Positions 1 through 7,703 of a DNA stretch of 22,896 nucleotides are shown piece after piece. The translations under genes were made by a program, and so were the position numbers. Source of the stretch: an uncultured Eggerthellaceae bacterium (GTDB taxonomy: Bacteria; Actinomycetota; Coriobacteriia; Coriobacteriales; Eggerthellaceae); contig CAJTML010000016.1 of assembly GCA_910577495.1 (NCBI GenBank), forward strand, positions 1 to 22,896. Reading direction: 5' to 3'. The notes below the pieces were generated by a model. The model was not told the DNA's origin. It saw only the letters and a program-made list of their open reading frames with translations, and ran no database searches. Within the stretch, counting starts at the first letter, position 1. Each line of letters opens with the position of its first letter.

Positions 1-358
1 TGGGTGCAAGGCCGAACTCAGCGCCAAACACCATGCCCAAAATGTCGGGGAACAGCGTTGCCAAGCTGGCAATCCACAGCGGGAAGTTGATCCAATAATA
101 CCAGCTCACACGAGCGCCCCATTTATCGCCGAGCGCGTCACGCACCCAGTCATACAGACCACCGTCTGAGTCATAGGTGGTACCCAGCTCAGCAACCACC
201 ATGCCGTAGGGCAACAAGAAGGTGATGATGAGGAAGATCCACCAAAAGAACTGCTGGTTGCCAATAGCGGCGGCGGGTGCGGCTGCTTCAGCCACGAACA
301 CGACGCAGATTACTGACAAAATAACACTTACGAAGGAGAACTTTTTCTTACCACTCAT
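1..358 (-). CDS. Amino-acid/polyamine antiporter of the APC superfamily, N-terminal part (likely agmatine/putrescine exchanger)
   Basis: Only the first 119 codons are in the window; the gene runs off the left edge. The protein starts MSGKKKFSF, continues with a hydrophobic helix (SVILSVICVVFVAEAAAPAA), then a second helix (FFWWIFLIITFLLPYGMVVAELG) and the loop TTYDSDGGLYDWVRDALG. A glycine-rich break in helix 1 and a 'AELGT...GGLYDWV' stretch after helix 2 are typical of APC permeases. It lies 47 bp downstream of the putrescine carbamoyltransferase gene on the same strand, so the two are probably cotranscribed. In the agmatine deiminase clusters of lactic acid bacteria the equivalent gene (aguD) encodes the agmatine/putrescine antiporter. 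The substrate here is inferred from that neighbour only; other amino-acid exchangers look alike over this region. Confidence 0.8.
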   Translation of the reverse strand, partial: MSGKKKFSFVSVILSVICVVFVAEAAAPAAAIGNQQFFWWIFLIITFLLPYGMVVAELGTTYDSDGGLYDWVRDALGDKWGARVSWYYWINFPLWIASLATLFPDILGMVFGAEFGLAP

Positions 359-405
359 GGGTAACTCCTATCAATGGATAGCGAATGAATAGCGGATTGA
401 CGCGA

Positions 406-1488
406 TTAGAGTTGAGCCGGAATGCCCTGCTTGCCCAGTTTCGCCATGCACTCGTCGATGGTTGCGCGATACGTGGTTGCCTTCTCGGCGTCGTAGTCGC
501 TCTGCGGGCACAGCGTTGCCAAAATTGCGCGAATGGAGTGCTTGCGGTTCTCGGCCTCATCCCAGCACAGGCTGCGCTTCGGGTCGTCCATAACCTCGTC
601 AACAACTTCTTCGCCACGGGTTGCCGGCAGGCAGTGCATGAACTTAGAGTCGGGACCGGCGACGTTCATCATGTCCATGGTGACCTGGTACTTCGGATAG
701 AAGACGTCCATGTAGTTGGCGCCTGATACCTCTTCGTCATAGAGGCCATACCATACGTCGGTGTAGACGAAGTCAGCGCCCTCAATGCAAGAAATGTCGT
801 CGGAGATGGTGATCGTGCCACCAGAAACCTTGCAGTTCTCCTCTCCTACAGCCATGAGTTGCTTGCCGAATGCCTCGCGCTCTTCAGCGGTGCCAACGTG
901 CAAAGCGCCGTCAGAAATCTGATGACCCTTCGGGCCGAACTGCACGAAGTCCATGCCCATCTTGGAGCAGATGAACATGAGCGATACGCAGACCTGGGTT
1001 GCGTCGCCGATGAAGGCTAGCTTGCAGTCTTCGATTTTCTTGCCCTCGGGAAGGTTCTCGATCATGGTCATGAGGTCTCCCAGCTCCTGGGTGGGATGAT
1101 TGTATTCGCTCATGCCGTTGATAACTGGAGCGGCTGAATACTTCGCCAAATCTACGACGTCCTTGTGGCGGTCAACGCGCGCCATCAAGATGTCAACGAG
1201 CGAGCCCATAACACGACCGGAGTCTTCAATGGACTCATGACCGCCCAGCTGAATTGAACCCGGGCCGAAGAATTGTGCGTGGCCGCCAAGGTCGGTCATA
1301 GCCGTCTCAAAAGAAATACGCGTACGGGTGGACACCTGCTGGAAGATCATACCAAGCGTTTTGTGCTTCAAAAGCAGCGGGTATTCGCCACCTTCTTTGA
1401 TGAGCTTCTTCATAGCAATGGCAAGATCAACCATGTCCAAAAGCTCTTCTTTCGCGAAGTCGTTGGTATCGATGTAATCCTTAACCAT
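406..1488 (-). CDS. ptcA: Putrescine carbamoyltransferase (agmatine deiminase pathway)
   Basis: Cytosolic transcarbamylase that phosphorolyses N-carbamoylputrescine to putrescine and carbamoyl phosphate, which a carbamate kinase then uses to make ATP. The 360-residue protein has the carbamoyl-phosphate loop STRTR (residues 53-57), the HPTQELGD motif and HCLPATRGEEV. It looks like the putrescine rather than the ornithine enzyme because it carries the IQLGGHESIED stretch, YTDVWYGLY where ornithine enzymes have an SMG loop, and a C-terminal extension of about 30 residues matching the PTC-specific helix. Start ATG follows AGGAAG with 8-nt spacing. The antiporter gene follows, and a LuxR regulator diverges upstream. 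Agmatine deiminase and carbamate kinase are not visible and would be expected beyond the left edge. Automatic pipelines may label this gene argF or arcB. Confidence 0.88.
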   Translation of the reverse strand: MVKDYIDTNDFAKEELLDMVDLAIAMKKLIKEGGEYPLLLKHKTLGMIFQQVSTRTRISFETAMTDLGGHAQFFGPGSIQLGGHESIEDSGRVMGSLVDILMARVDRHKDVVDLAKYSAAPVINGMSEYNHPTQELGDLMTMIENLPEGKKIEDCKLAFIGDATQVCVSLMFICSKMGMDFVQFGPKGHQISDGALHVGTAEEREAFGKQLMAVGEENCKVSGGTITISDDISCIEGADFVYTDVWYGLYDEEVSGANYMDVFYPKYQVTMDMMNVAGPDSKFMHCLPATRGEEVVDEVMDDPKRSLCWDEAENRKHSIRAILATLCPQSDYDAEKATTYRATIDECMAKLGKQGIPAQL

Positions 1489-1513
1489 AGTGCCGTCTTC
1501 CTTTCTGGTTTTG

Positions 1514-1537
1514 CGTTGCGCCCCTTTTTTCGCAACG
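1514..1537. promoter_or_regulatory. Hairpin in the leader of ptcA
   Basis: Seven-base perfect arms CGTTGCG and CGCAACG enclose a 10-nt loop of C and T. It lies about 26-50 nt upstream of the ptcA start on the transcribed side, so it would form in the leader RNA. On the minus strand the loop is purine-rich, without a U-run after the stem, so it does not look like a terminator. Function unknown. Confidence 0.4.
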
Positions 1538-1616
1538 TCTCTCGGTGGCTTGCACTATGGAACCTGGCGCAAAAATTGCCTAGTCGAAAAGAGGTTTAGA
1601 ATGATGACGAAAAACC

Positions 1617-1687
1617 GCATAAATTCGGGTTTTATGCACTAAACCGAAGTAAAATGCCCAATTCAACCTATATAAACTCATATAAAC
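1617..1687. promoter_or_regulatory. Candidate operator sites between ptcA and the aguR-like gene
   Basis: This divergent intergenic region (1489-1767) holds a palindrome with perfect 7-bp arms GCATAAA / TTTATGC around 7 bp (1617-1637). It also holds two direct copies of TATAAAC at 1671 and 1681, exactly 10 bp apart, about one helical turn. Either could bind the adjacent LuxR-type regulator. No strong sigma-70 promoter stands out on either strand, which fits activator-dependent transcription. Assignment to the regulator is inference. Confidence 0.35.
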
Positions 1688-1767
1688 CGCCTTGTAGAGG
1701 TTTTGCGAGAAAAAATCGGGATACACTGCTTTATGCAGGTTTGGAGCTTTGAGGAAAGGGCAATCCT

Positions 1768-2730
1768 GTGGAAAGTGCGTTTTATCTCTACACCATTTTC
1801 ATGTTGCTGCTGTGTGCAGCGGCGGCCACCATTTCGCTGGCAGGATATTTGGTGTGCAGACGACGCTCTTTCTTGTATTTCATGGCGCTGTTCTTGTTTT
1901 ATTTCTTGGATTTGGCGCTCATTTTCCAATACGAATACCTCAATCCAGCGTTCGAATTCAGCGCTACGCAGTACTACAACATAGATATGCCGGTGCTCAA
2001 GATCGTGCTGAGTGCCGGTGCCCTTGAGGCGTTTTGGCTGATCGTTTGCGACGAACTTGACATCCAAGAGCCCATTGCGCGCTATGTTCCCATCTTTTTC
2101 TACGTGATTGCCGCCTGTCTGGTGGTCTATGCCATGCCCGAATCTGCGCTTCGCCAGTGGCTCTTTTATGAGTTGTGACAGGTGTTCTTGATTGCGGTGG
2201 GTGTGGTGTGCCTGTGGTGGTATCGACACCGCGCTGACGAGGTGGAACGCATGCGCCTTCGCCGCTACAAGTGGCTGTTTGTGGCGGCGGCGGTGTTGCT
2301 GGCTAGTGTGATTGTCGAAGATACCTTCGTGATCTTTTTCTACAACCCCGAAAACGCTGCCACGGTGGCACCGCTCTATCTTTCGGAGCGCAACTTCTCT
2401 GAAAACTTGTTGGCTAATGTGTTCGCCGTTTTCGCCATTTATCAGGCCGGAAAGATGCTGCAGCTGCGTTTTAATGAGCCGGTACAGGCTAACACCCCGG
2501 TGCGCGAGCGCCACATTGAGGACTTGCTGCCCGCCTATTGCGCGCGCCACGAACTGACGGCGCGCGAGCGGGATATTTTGGTGCTGATTTTGAAGGGCAA
2601 GGACAACCAAAATATTGCGAGCGAACTACACGTGGCGCTAGGCACGGTGAAGGCGCATACGCACAACATCATGGTGAAGGCGAACTGTACGTCGCGCCAG
2701 GATCTCATTCGCGACTTCTGGAAAGAGTAG
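1768..2730 (+). pseudogene. AguR-like membrane LuxR regulator interrupted by an in-frame TGA
   Basis: A single reading frame of 320 codons is split by one TGA at 2176-2178. The upstream part (GTG start at 1768, after GAGGAAAGG) has 136 residues with about four hydrophobic segments. The downstream part resumes in the same frame with CAG GTG TTC, adds two or more hydrophobic segments, and ends in a LuxR-type helix-turn-helix (LTARERDILVLILKGKDNQN ... GTVKAHTHNIMVKANCTSR). Multi-helix membrane proteins with a C-terminal LuxR domain (AguR) activate the agmatine deiminase operon in enterococci and lactococci, and this gene is divergent from ptcA, so the same role is likely. A TGG-to-TGA change (Trp to stop) is the simplest explanation. 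Alternatives are readthrough, two separately translated halves (GTG at 2182), or a sequencing error. The stop TAG directly abuts a 27-bp repeat unit. Confidence 0.75.
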
Positions 2731-2855
2731 GTGACAAAGGGTCACTTCAAATGTCACGCCAAGCGGCGGCTGCAGGCAAACAAGAGTGATCGGCGCGCCG
2801 GGTTGCGCCCGCTTTTTCGTTGCGCAATGTGACATTTGAAGTGACCCTTTGTCAC
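2731..2855. repeat. REPIN-like element A (inverted pair of 27-bp units)
   Basis: Left unit 2731-2757 and right unit 2829-2855 are perfect inverted copies of the 27-bp motif (GTGACAAAGG, GTCACTTCAA, ATGTCAC). It lies between convergent genes: the aguR-like stop abuts the left unit, and the efflux-gene stop TGA is inside the right unit. Its interior differs from the other elements and lacks their typical hairpin. Confidence 0.92.
2792..2815 (+). terminator. Weak candidate terminator inside element A
   Basis: GGCGC and GCGCC can pair around an 8-nt loop, followed within two bases by CTTTTT. The stem is short compared with the 13-15-bp stems in the other elements, so this assignment is tentative. 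Confidence 0.4.
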
Positions 2856-4303
2856 ACCTTGCGCACGTACACGAGCGAGATTATCAGGCCTACAACCAAA
2901 ATCCCGAGCGCAATGAGCAGCGTGTGCGAAAAGCCGGCCGCATACGCCGTTGCTTTCGACGCACCAGCCGCCATGGACGCCGTCACGTCCGAGGACATGA
3001 TGCCCACAAACAGCGCCGAGCTTACCGAGCCCGCGATCTGCACCAGCGTCGAGTGAATAGACGACCCGCTGGACGCCTGCGTGTGCGGGATCACTTCCAG
3101 ATCCACGCTCTTGATGGATGGATACATGACGCCATAGCCCGCGTACGTCAGCGCGATACACACCAAAAATGCGGGTATGATCTGGGACTCCGCAAAAAAG
3201 TACGTTGCGGCGAAACCACCAATCATAATGGTAAAGCCCACAGGAATGAGCGGCCACACCCCATGCCTTCCGAGGATTTTCCCGCTGGCAAAACAGAAAA
3301 TGCCGTAGCACAGAATGGGCAGCGCCAGCATACACCCAGCCACAAACGGCGTGCACGAGGCCGTGCCTTCAAGATAGAGCGGCGCCAGTAAACTGAGATA
3401 GACCGAACCCATGTAAGAAATGAGCACCAACGTTTCGCCAAACGCAAACGCGGGCACCCGAAACGGTCGCAAATCAAGCAGCGAGTCAGGCAGATGCTTT
3501 TGGCGAAGCACGAACAGCGTGGCCATGATCAGCGCAAATGCCATCAGCACGAGCGACGGCACCAGCGCATGCGTCACATCGTTGAGCCCATACATAAAGG
3601 TGGAAAGCGCCAGCAAACTCAAAATCACGCTGAGCGGGTCAATCCTCTTGTCGTAGCGCGGGGTCAAATCATGGAGGGCGAAGTGGGCACACACGAGCAG
3701 CACCGCTGAGGTGACAGCCGGCAACAGAAAGAGCGCGTGCAGACCGAAATACGTGATGATGAGACCTGAAATCAAGGGTGCCACGGCAAGCCCAACGCCA
3801 ATAACGCCACTGTTAATGGAGAGCAGAACGCCCGCGTGGCCTTTGGGAGAAAGCCGCAAGAGCGCCACGTTGACCAGCGGAAACGTTAAGCCGGTTGTGA
3901 TTGCTTGAATGAGGCGCGCCACAATCATCACCGGGAAGTTCCACGCGAAAGCACCCAAAAGCGAGCCCGTCACAGCCGCAATATATGAAACCAACATCAC
4001 GCGTCGGATCCCGAAACGCGCGATAAGCGACGCCACCGTGGTAATTACCGTGCCCGTCACGATAGCATAACCAAGCACCACCCAGTTCGCCTGCGAAAGC
4101 GAGATGGAGAAATCCGTAGCCACCTGGTCAAGCGCCACATTCATGAGCGACTGCATAAACGAGGCGTTCAACGTTGAGGCGAACATGACCACAATCATGA
4201 ACCAACGCGCGGCACCCTGAGGAGGCGCAACGGAAGAGGTGGCCGCCTGCAGGCTCTGTGTCGTGTACGGGCTTTGGGTCGTATGTGCTGAAGAGGGCGT
4301 CAT
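2852..4303 (-). CDS. MFS multidrug efflux transporter, DHA2 (EmrB/QacA) family
   Basis: Proton-driven drug exporter of the inner membrane, inferred from family. The 483-residue protein has a 30-residue Ser/Thr/Gln-rich N-terminal tail and then about 12-14 hydrophobic helices. Family landmarks include the first helix with MIVVMFASTLNASFMQSLMNVAL, ARFGIRRVMLVSYIAAVTGS (motif A region) and NSGVIGVGLAVAPLISGLII (motif C region). The last residues YVRKV are followed by a TGA that lies inside repeat element A. The true start could be an internal codon, because the Shine-Dalgarno signal before 4303 is weak. It is codirectional with the upstream ATPase gene but separated from it by a solo repeat unit and about 75 bp, so a separate promoter is plausible. 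Substrate unknown. Confidence 0.85.
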   Translation of the reverse strand: MTPSSAHTTQSPYTTQSLQAATSSVAPPQGAARWFMIVVMFASTLNASFMQSLMNVALDQVATDFSISLSQANWVVLGYAIVTGTVITTVASLIARFGIRRVMLVSYIAAVTGSLLGAFAWNFPVMIVARLIQAITTGLTFPLVNVALLRLSPKGHAGVLLSINSGVIGVGLAVAPLISGLIITYFGLHALFLLPAVTSAVLLVCAHFALHDLTPRYDKRIDPLSVILSLLALSTFMYGLNDVTHALVPSLVLMAFALIMATLFVLRQKHLPDSLLDLRPFRVPAFAFGETLVLISYMGSVYLSLLAPLYLEGTASCTPFVAGCMLALPILCYGIFCFASGKILGRHGVWPLIPVGFTIMIGGFAATYFFAESQIIPAFLVCIALTYAGYGVMYPSIKSVDLEVIPHTQASSGSSIHSTLVQIAGSVSSALFVGIMSSDVTASMAAGASKATAYAAGFSHTLLIALGILVVGLIISLVYVRKV

Positions 4304-4379
4304 AAGTAGTGATTGTGCGCCTCTTTACGCGCGCGGGTTCGCCACACCTTCGCTCTGTTATTGCCCTGTCACCCGCCGT

Positions 4380-4406
4380 GTGACGAAGGGTCACATCAAA
4401 TGTCAC
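4380..4406. repeat. Solo 27-bp repeat unit B
   Basis: One unit of the family (GTGACGAAGG, GTCACATCAA, ATGTCAC) without a visible inverted partner or hairpin core. It carries the AT-for-TT variant at positions 16-17 also seen in the right unit of element C. The TGA of the ATPase gene (4403-4405 on the minus strand) lies in its right end. Relative to that gene the unit is in the opposite orientation to all the others. Confidence 0.85.
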
Positions 4407-5617
4407 ATCTTTGACGGTGCGTGACCCATCATCCAATCTAAAGCGTTGATCTGCAGAATGCCGTTACGGTCAATCGGGTCAACGTCATCAAGCGTCAAAA
4501 GATATTTCGGATGGTTGTCCGCAATGCGTGACAAAGGCAGCAATTCGCGCTCAAGCGTCCGCTCATCAGCAACCGTTTCTGCTATCTGGTAATATGCGGC
4601 TCCACTTGCCGTCTGCGCAACAAAGTCCACTTCAAGATCCCCCACGCGACCAACATATACCGAACTCGCGTGTCGCATAAGATCCAAATAGACCACGTTC
4701 TCTAGAATTCGCCCCGTATCCCGAACCTGATTTGAAAGCAGCATTCTTCGCATGCCCATATCGACGCCATAGTATTTCGTCGGCTGCTGCAAAAGTCGCT
4801 TTCCGCGCAGGTCAAAGCTTTTAACAGGATACAAAACGTAGCTGTTGCACAGTGCTGAGAGATATTCCGCCACCGTGTTGTAAGATATTTTCGTCCCCTG
4901 AGAAACCAGGGTGTCGGTGATCTTCTTGATTGAGGTCAAATTGCCAATATTGTCGAACATGTAATCAACAAGGGCACTCAAACCAAGCGTATTCGCAATA
5001 TTTAAACGTTGTGCCACATCCTTAAATAAAACCGTATTGAGTATGCCCTCCAGATAATCATGGAGCGAAAGCGAATTGTGGGCAAAATCAATTGTTGCAG
5101 GAAATCCTCCTTGAGCAATGTAGCGGCTGTACAGACGCTGAAGCGACAAGTCATTATTGGGCTGTGCTGCTGCATATTCGCTCAGCGAAAGCGGTGTCAT
5201 GGCAATTTCGACATATCGTCCTGAAAGCAGCGTTGCTAAGGTACCTTCTAAAAGAAATGCGTTAGAACCAGTGATGTAAAGGTCAATGTTTTTCCGCGTA
5301 TAGAGGCTATCTACCGCTTTTTGGAAGTCATTGACATTTTGTATTTCGTCGATGAAGACATAGTGCATCTCATCGGTGGTCACGCGCCCCAAAATCTCAT
5401 CATGCAGCGTGTGATAATCCAAGAGCCGTTCGTTTTCTAACTGCTCAAGGTTGATGGTGATAATACGCTCCGGTGGAACACCTTGCAAAAGAAGATCCTC
5501 AGCGAACAACTGCAAAACAGTTGATTTACCGCAGCGCCTCACGCCAGTCACAACCTTTATGACGTCTTTTTCGCGCCAACGATGCAGCTTCTCTAGGTAG
5601 GTCGGTCTTGGAATCAT
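4403..5617 (-). CDS. AAA ATPase with C-terminal DUF4143 domain
   Basis: 404 residues. The N-terminal AAA domain has Walker A GVRRCGKST (residues 25-33) and Walker B VFIDEIQN near residue 90, followed by a sensor-like TGSNAFLL. The C-terminal half matches DUF4143, with a region resembling PD-(D/E)XK folds (GDLEVDFVAQ and a later YYQIAETV). This family is widespread in gut bacteria and archaea, often in variable regions; its biochemical role is not established and I assign none. The ATG follows AGGA at 8 nt. Three 22-23-bp palindromes repeated every 39 bp lie just upstream and probably control the gene. The stop codon is in solo repeat unit B. Confidence 0.88.
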   Translation of the reverse strand: MIPRPTYLEKLHRWREKDVIKVVTGVRRCGKSTVLQLFAEDLLLQGVPPERIITINLEQLENERLLDYHTLHDEILGRVTTDEMHYVFIDEIQNVNDFQKAVDSLYTRKNIDLYITGSNAFLLEGTLATLLSGRYVEIAMTPLSLSEYAAAQPNNDLSLQRLYSRYIAQGGFPATIDFAHNSLSLHDYLEGILNTVLFKDVAQRLNIANTLGLSALVDYMFDNIGNLTSIKKITDTLVSQGTKISYNTVAEYLSALCNSYVLYPVKSFDLRGKRLLQQPTKYYGVDMGMRRMLLSNQVRDTGRILENVVYLDLMRHASSVYVGRVGDLEVDFVAQTASGAAYYQIAETVADERTLERELLPLSRIADNHPKYLLTLDDVDPIDRNGILQINALDWMMGHAPSKM

Positions 5618-5630
5618 GTTGTGTCCTAAC

Positions 5631-5731
5631 TTTTCAACTGATTGAAAATTTTATCCTTCGCGTCAATAATTTTCAACTGATTGAAAATTTTTCGTCATAC
5701 GCGGTTTATTTTCATTTGATTGAAAATTTTT
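5631..5731. promoter_or_regulatory. Three palindromes at exact 39-bp spacing upstream of the ATPase gene
   Basis: Copies begin at 5631, 5670 and 5709. The first two read TTTTCAACTGATTGAAAATT and the third has CATTTGA in place of CAACTGA. Each is a palindrome with arms TTTTCAA / TTGAAAA (the left arm is imperfect in the third copy), followed by extra T residues. The nearest ends 14 bp upstream of the ATPase start codon on its transcribed side, so these look like operators for that gene. Spacers of 16-17 bp are too short and too AT-simple for CRISPR. Confidence 0.75.
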
Positions 5732-5939
5732 CGCCCACTAGGCACAAAACTCACCGGATTTTGCTGGCGAACTTACCATGACCCCACGTTCGCCACTCAA
5801 CGTTAACAAAACTAAACATCAATTACGCGATTCCGTGACATTTGTCGTCGCGGCCGCATTCGCAAACGCGCGCTTACTACAATCGAGAAAAAGAACGGAA
5901 CAGAAAACCGCCGCTCGATAAAAAGTAAGAAGGTTTACC
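5732..5939 (+). promoter_or_regulatory. Upstream region of the first FAD reductase gene
   Basis: No gene is visible. A possible -10 box TACAAT lies at 5878-5883 without a good -35 at standard spacing, which would fit an activator-dependent promoter. AGAAGG at 5927-5932 is the ribosome binding site for the ATG at 5940. Confidence 0.3.
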
Positions 5940-7409
5940 ATGAACGCAACACCTACCCTCTCCCGTCGTAACTTTATCGGACTGACATCCGCGGCACTCC
6001 TCGGCGCCGGCCTTGCTGGCTGCGCACCAAGTGACGCGCTGCCAGAGACGCCAAGCTCCACGCTGACCTGCGACGTTTTAGTCGTCGGCGCGGGCGCTGC
6101 TGGCACCACCGCGGCCTCGGAAGCCGCGCTTGCCGGCGCCAACACCATCCTGCTTGAGAAGTCGGGCGACCTGTCCGCATCAAGTGAGCTGGCCATTGGC
6201 ACGCTCTACGGCGCAGGCACGACGCTGCAACAGGCGGCCGGCATTGAGGATGATCCGTCGGGGCTGCTTGAGTACTTCATGAAGCGCGGTGGCGACAAGC
6301 TTGACCCCGAGATGCAGCAGTTCTGCGCTGAGCATTTTGGCGAAACCATCAACTGGCTCCACGATGAACTGGGCGTTCCCTTCAAAGAGGAGGTCTCCAA
6401 AAAGGGCAGCGACACCGTCCCGCGCGGCCACAACATTGACGACCACGCGTATGTGGCGCTCAGCATCATGGAGGAACGCGCTCGTAAAGCGGGTGTTCGC
6501 TTCGTGAATCACACTGCCGCTGAGTCACTGGTGGTCAGCCCCGACGGCGTGGTGGAAGGCGTGCTGGCGCGTACCGACAAGGGTCGCCTCGTGAAGATTC
6601 TCGCGGGTGAGACCATCATGGCAACGGGTGGCTTCTGCCGCAACGAGGAAATGATTGCCGACTACTGCCCTGACTACGCAGACGTTTACACCGAAGTTGG
6701 CGAAGGATGCACCGGCGAAGGCCTGCAGATGGGTCTGGACATTGGTGCTGCCTATATTGGACACGGCGGTACGAACGGCATCTTGGCATGCCCAGTTGAG
6801 GCTGGTCAGTCCAAGCTCATCAACAAAAAGGCCATGTGGATCAACTCCGACGGCAAGCGTTTCACCAACGAAGACGGCCAGACCCACGACATTTACTACA
6901 CGGTCTCACACTTCCCTGACAAGGCGTTTTACGCGGTCTACGACCAGGCCATGGTTGACGATCTGAACGAGCACCTCACCAACAGCTTCAACATGGGGCT
7001 TGATAAAGGCTACTTCGCCAAAGGCGACACGGTTGAAGAAGCAGCTAATGCCCTTGGCCTGGATGGCGCAACAGCACAAGCCACGCTGGATGCCTACAAC
7101 GCTCTGGTTGCAGCGGGCGAAGATAGCGAATTCAACAAAAAGGCCGATAACCTGGTAGCGCTTGAACAAGGTCCCTATTACGTGCTGACCATGGGCGTCT
7201 GCACACACGGCAGCTTCGGCGGATACCACGTCAACACCGATTTTGAAGTGCTTGACGAAGAAGAGGAAATTATTCCGGGACTGTATGCAGTTGGCGAAGT
7301 AAGCTGCGGCACGTTTATCTACGACGATTATCCCGCGGGCGGCTGCGGCCTCAATTATGCGTACACTTCTGGTCGCTACGCCGGCCAAAACGCCGCCAAG
7401 GCAGTGTGA
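5940..7409 (+). CDS. Tat-exported FAD-dependent reductase-like lipoprotein
   Basis: 489 residues. The N-terminus has a Tat motif (SRRNFIG, Arg9-Arg10), a hydrophobic stretch and a lipobox LAGC with Cys28, so the protein is probably folded in the cytosol, exported, and lipid-anchored outside. The FAD-binding fold begins at CDVLVVGAGAAGTTAA and continues through NTILLEK. The family C-terminus is also present (HGSFGGYHVN and YPAGGCGLNYAYTSGRYAG). It belongs to the flavoprotein subunit family of fumarate, urocanate and related reductases, but has no heme-binding CxxCH. The usual fumarate reductase Arg in the C-terminal NRLGG-like motif is absent (YPAGGCG), so fumarate is unlikely as substrate. 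Such proteins are abundant in Eggerthellaceae as terminal reductases for organic electron acceptors. Substrate unknown. The stop TGA is inside repeat element C. Confidence 0.85.
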   Translation: MNATPTLSRRNFIGLTSAALLGAGLAGCAPSDALPETPSSTLTCDVLVVGAGAAGTTAASEAALAGANTILLEKSGDLSASSELAIGTLYGAGTTLQQAAGIEDDPSGLLEYFMKRGGDKLDPEMQQFCAEHFGETINWLHDELGVPFKEEVSKKGSDTVPRGHNIDDHAYVALSIMEERARKAGVRFVNHTAAESLVVSPDGVVEGVLARTDKGRLVKILAGETIMATGGFCRNEEMIADYCPDYADVYTEVGEGCTGEGLQMGLDIGAAYIGHGGTNGILACPVEAGQSKLINKKAMWINSDGKRFTNEDGQTHDIYYTVSHFPDKAFYAVYDQAMVDDLNEHLTNSFNMGLDKGYFAKGDTVEEAANALGLDGATAQATLDAYNALVAAGEDSEFNKKADNLVALEQGPYYVLTMGVCTHGSFGGYHVNTDFEVLDEEEEIIPGLYAVGEVSCGTFIYDDYPAGGCGLNYAYTSGRYAGQNAAKAV

Positions 7410-7525
7410 CAGAGGGTCACTTCAAATGTCACATTGAAGAGCTGACGTAACCGCAAAAGCGGGTCAAACACCACGTTTGGCCCGCTTTTTCATACGGCGT
7501 GACATTTGATGTGACCCTTTGTCAC
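7406..7525. repeat. REPIN-like element C
   Basis: Left unit 7406-7432, conserved linker ATTGAAGAGCTGACGTAA, terminator hairpin, right unit 7499-7525. The two units belong to different subtypes (GACAGAGG/TTCAAAT on the left, GACAAAGG/ATCAAAT on the right). The TGA of the FAD reductase gene is the outermost TGA of the left unit. Confidence 0.93.
7457..7490. terminator. Rho-independent terminator in element C
   Basis: 13-bp stem with one G-T pair: AAGCGGGTCAAAC / GTTTGGCCCGCTT around loop ACCAC, ending in a T-run with A residues on the other side. It can work in both directions. Confidence 0.85.
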
Positions 7526-7543
7526 GCAGGACGCGGATTTAGA

Positions 7544-7572
7544 TTGGGAACTGGTGATCAATGCGCTATACT
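7544..7572 (+). promoter_or_regulatory. Promoter of the tRNA-Gly gene
   Basis: TTGGGA (7544-7549), 17-bp spacer, TATACT (7567-7572), ending 16 bp before the tRNA. A close sigma-70-type match. Confidence 0.7.
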
Positions 7573-7588
7573 ATTTGAACTGCACTTT

Positions 7589-7663
7589 GCGGGCGTCGCC
7601 AAGTGGTAAGGCCCAAGCTTCCCAAGCTTGTATTCGCGGGTTCGAGTCCCGTCGCCCGCTCCA
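7589..7663 (+). tRNA. tRNA-Gly, anticodon CCC
   Basis: Full cloverleaf. Acceptor GCGGGCG pairs with CGCCCGC, and the D arm is GCC...GGC with AAGTGGTAA in the loop. The anticodon stem CAAGC/GCTTG encloses TTCCCAA, giving anticodon CCC at 7621-7623. The variable loop has 5 nt, the T arm is GCGGG-TTCGAGT-CCCGT, the discriminator is T, and CCA is encoded (7661-7663). It has its own promoter and terminator and sits between repeat elements C and D. Confidence 0.96.
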
Positions 7664-7675
7664 TACAGCAAATTC

Positions 7676-7703
7676 AAACGCCGTCCCACAGGGCGGCGTT
7701 TGT
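7676..7703 (+). terminator. Terminator of the tRNA-Gly gene
   Basis: AAACGCCG and CGGCGTTT form a stem, extended by CCC/GGG with a one-base bulge around ACA, 12 bp after the CCA end. The T-run is short (TTTGT). Confidence 0.6.

Noticed and set aside
2176..2178. TGA as a selenocysteine codon
   Set aside because: No obvious SECIS-like hairpin directly follows and the position is in a membrane region without a redox motif; a Trp-to-stop change is simpler.
1678..2610. Open frame of 310 codons antisense to the aguR-like gene
   Set aside because: Composition is typical of a shadow frame and the sense strand encodes membrane segments and a LuxR domain.
5631..5731. Possible short CRISPR array (three repeats at regular spacing)
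   Set aside because: Spacers are only 16-17 bp, the repeats are 22-23-bp AT palindromes, and there are no cas genes; it fits an operator array better.
5834..5848. GTGACATTTGTCGTC resembling the start of a repeat unit
   Set aside because: Only nine bases match and the rest of the unit and any partner are missing; it may be chance.
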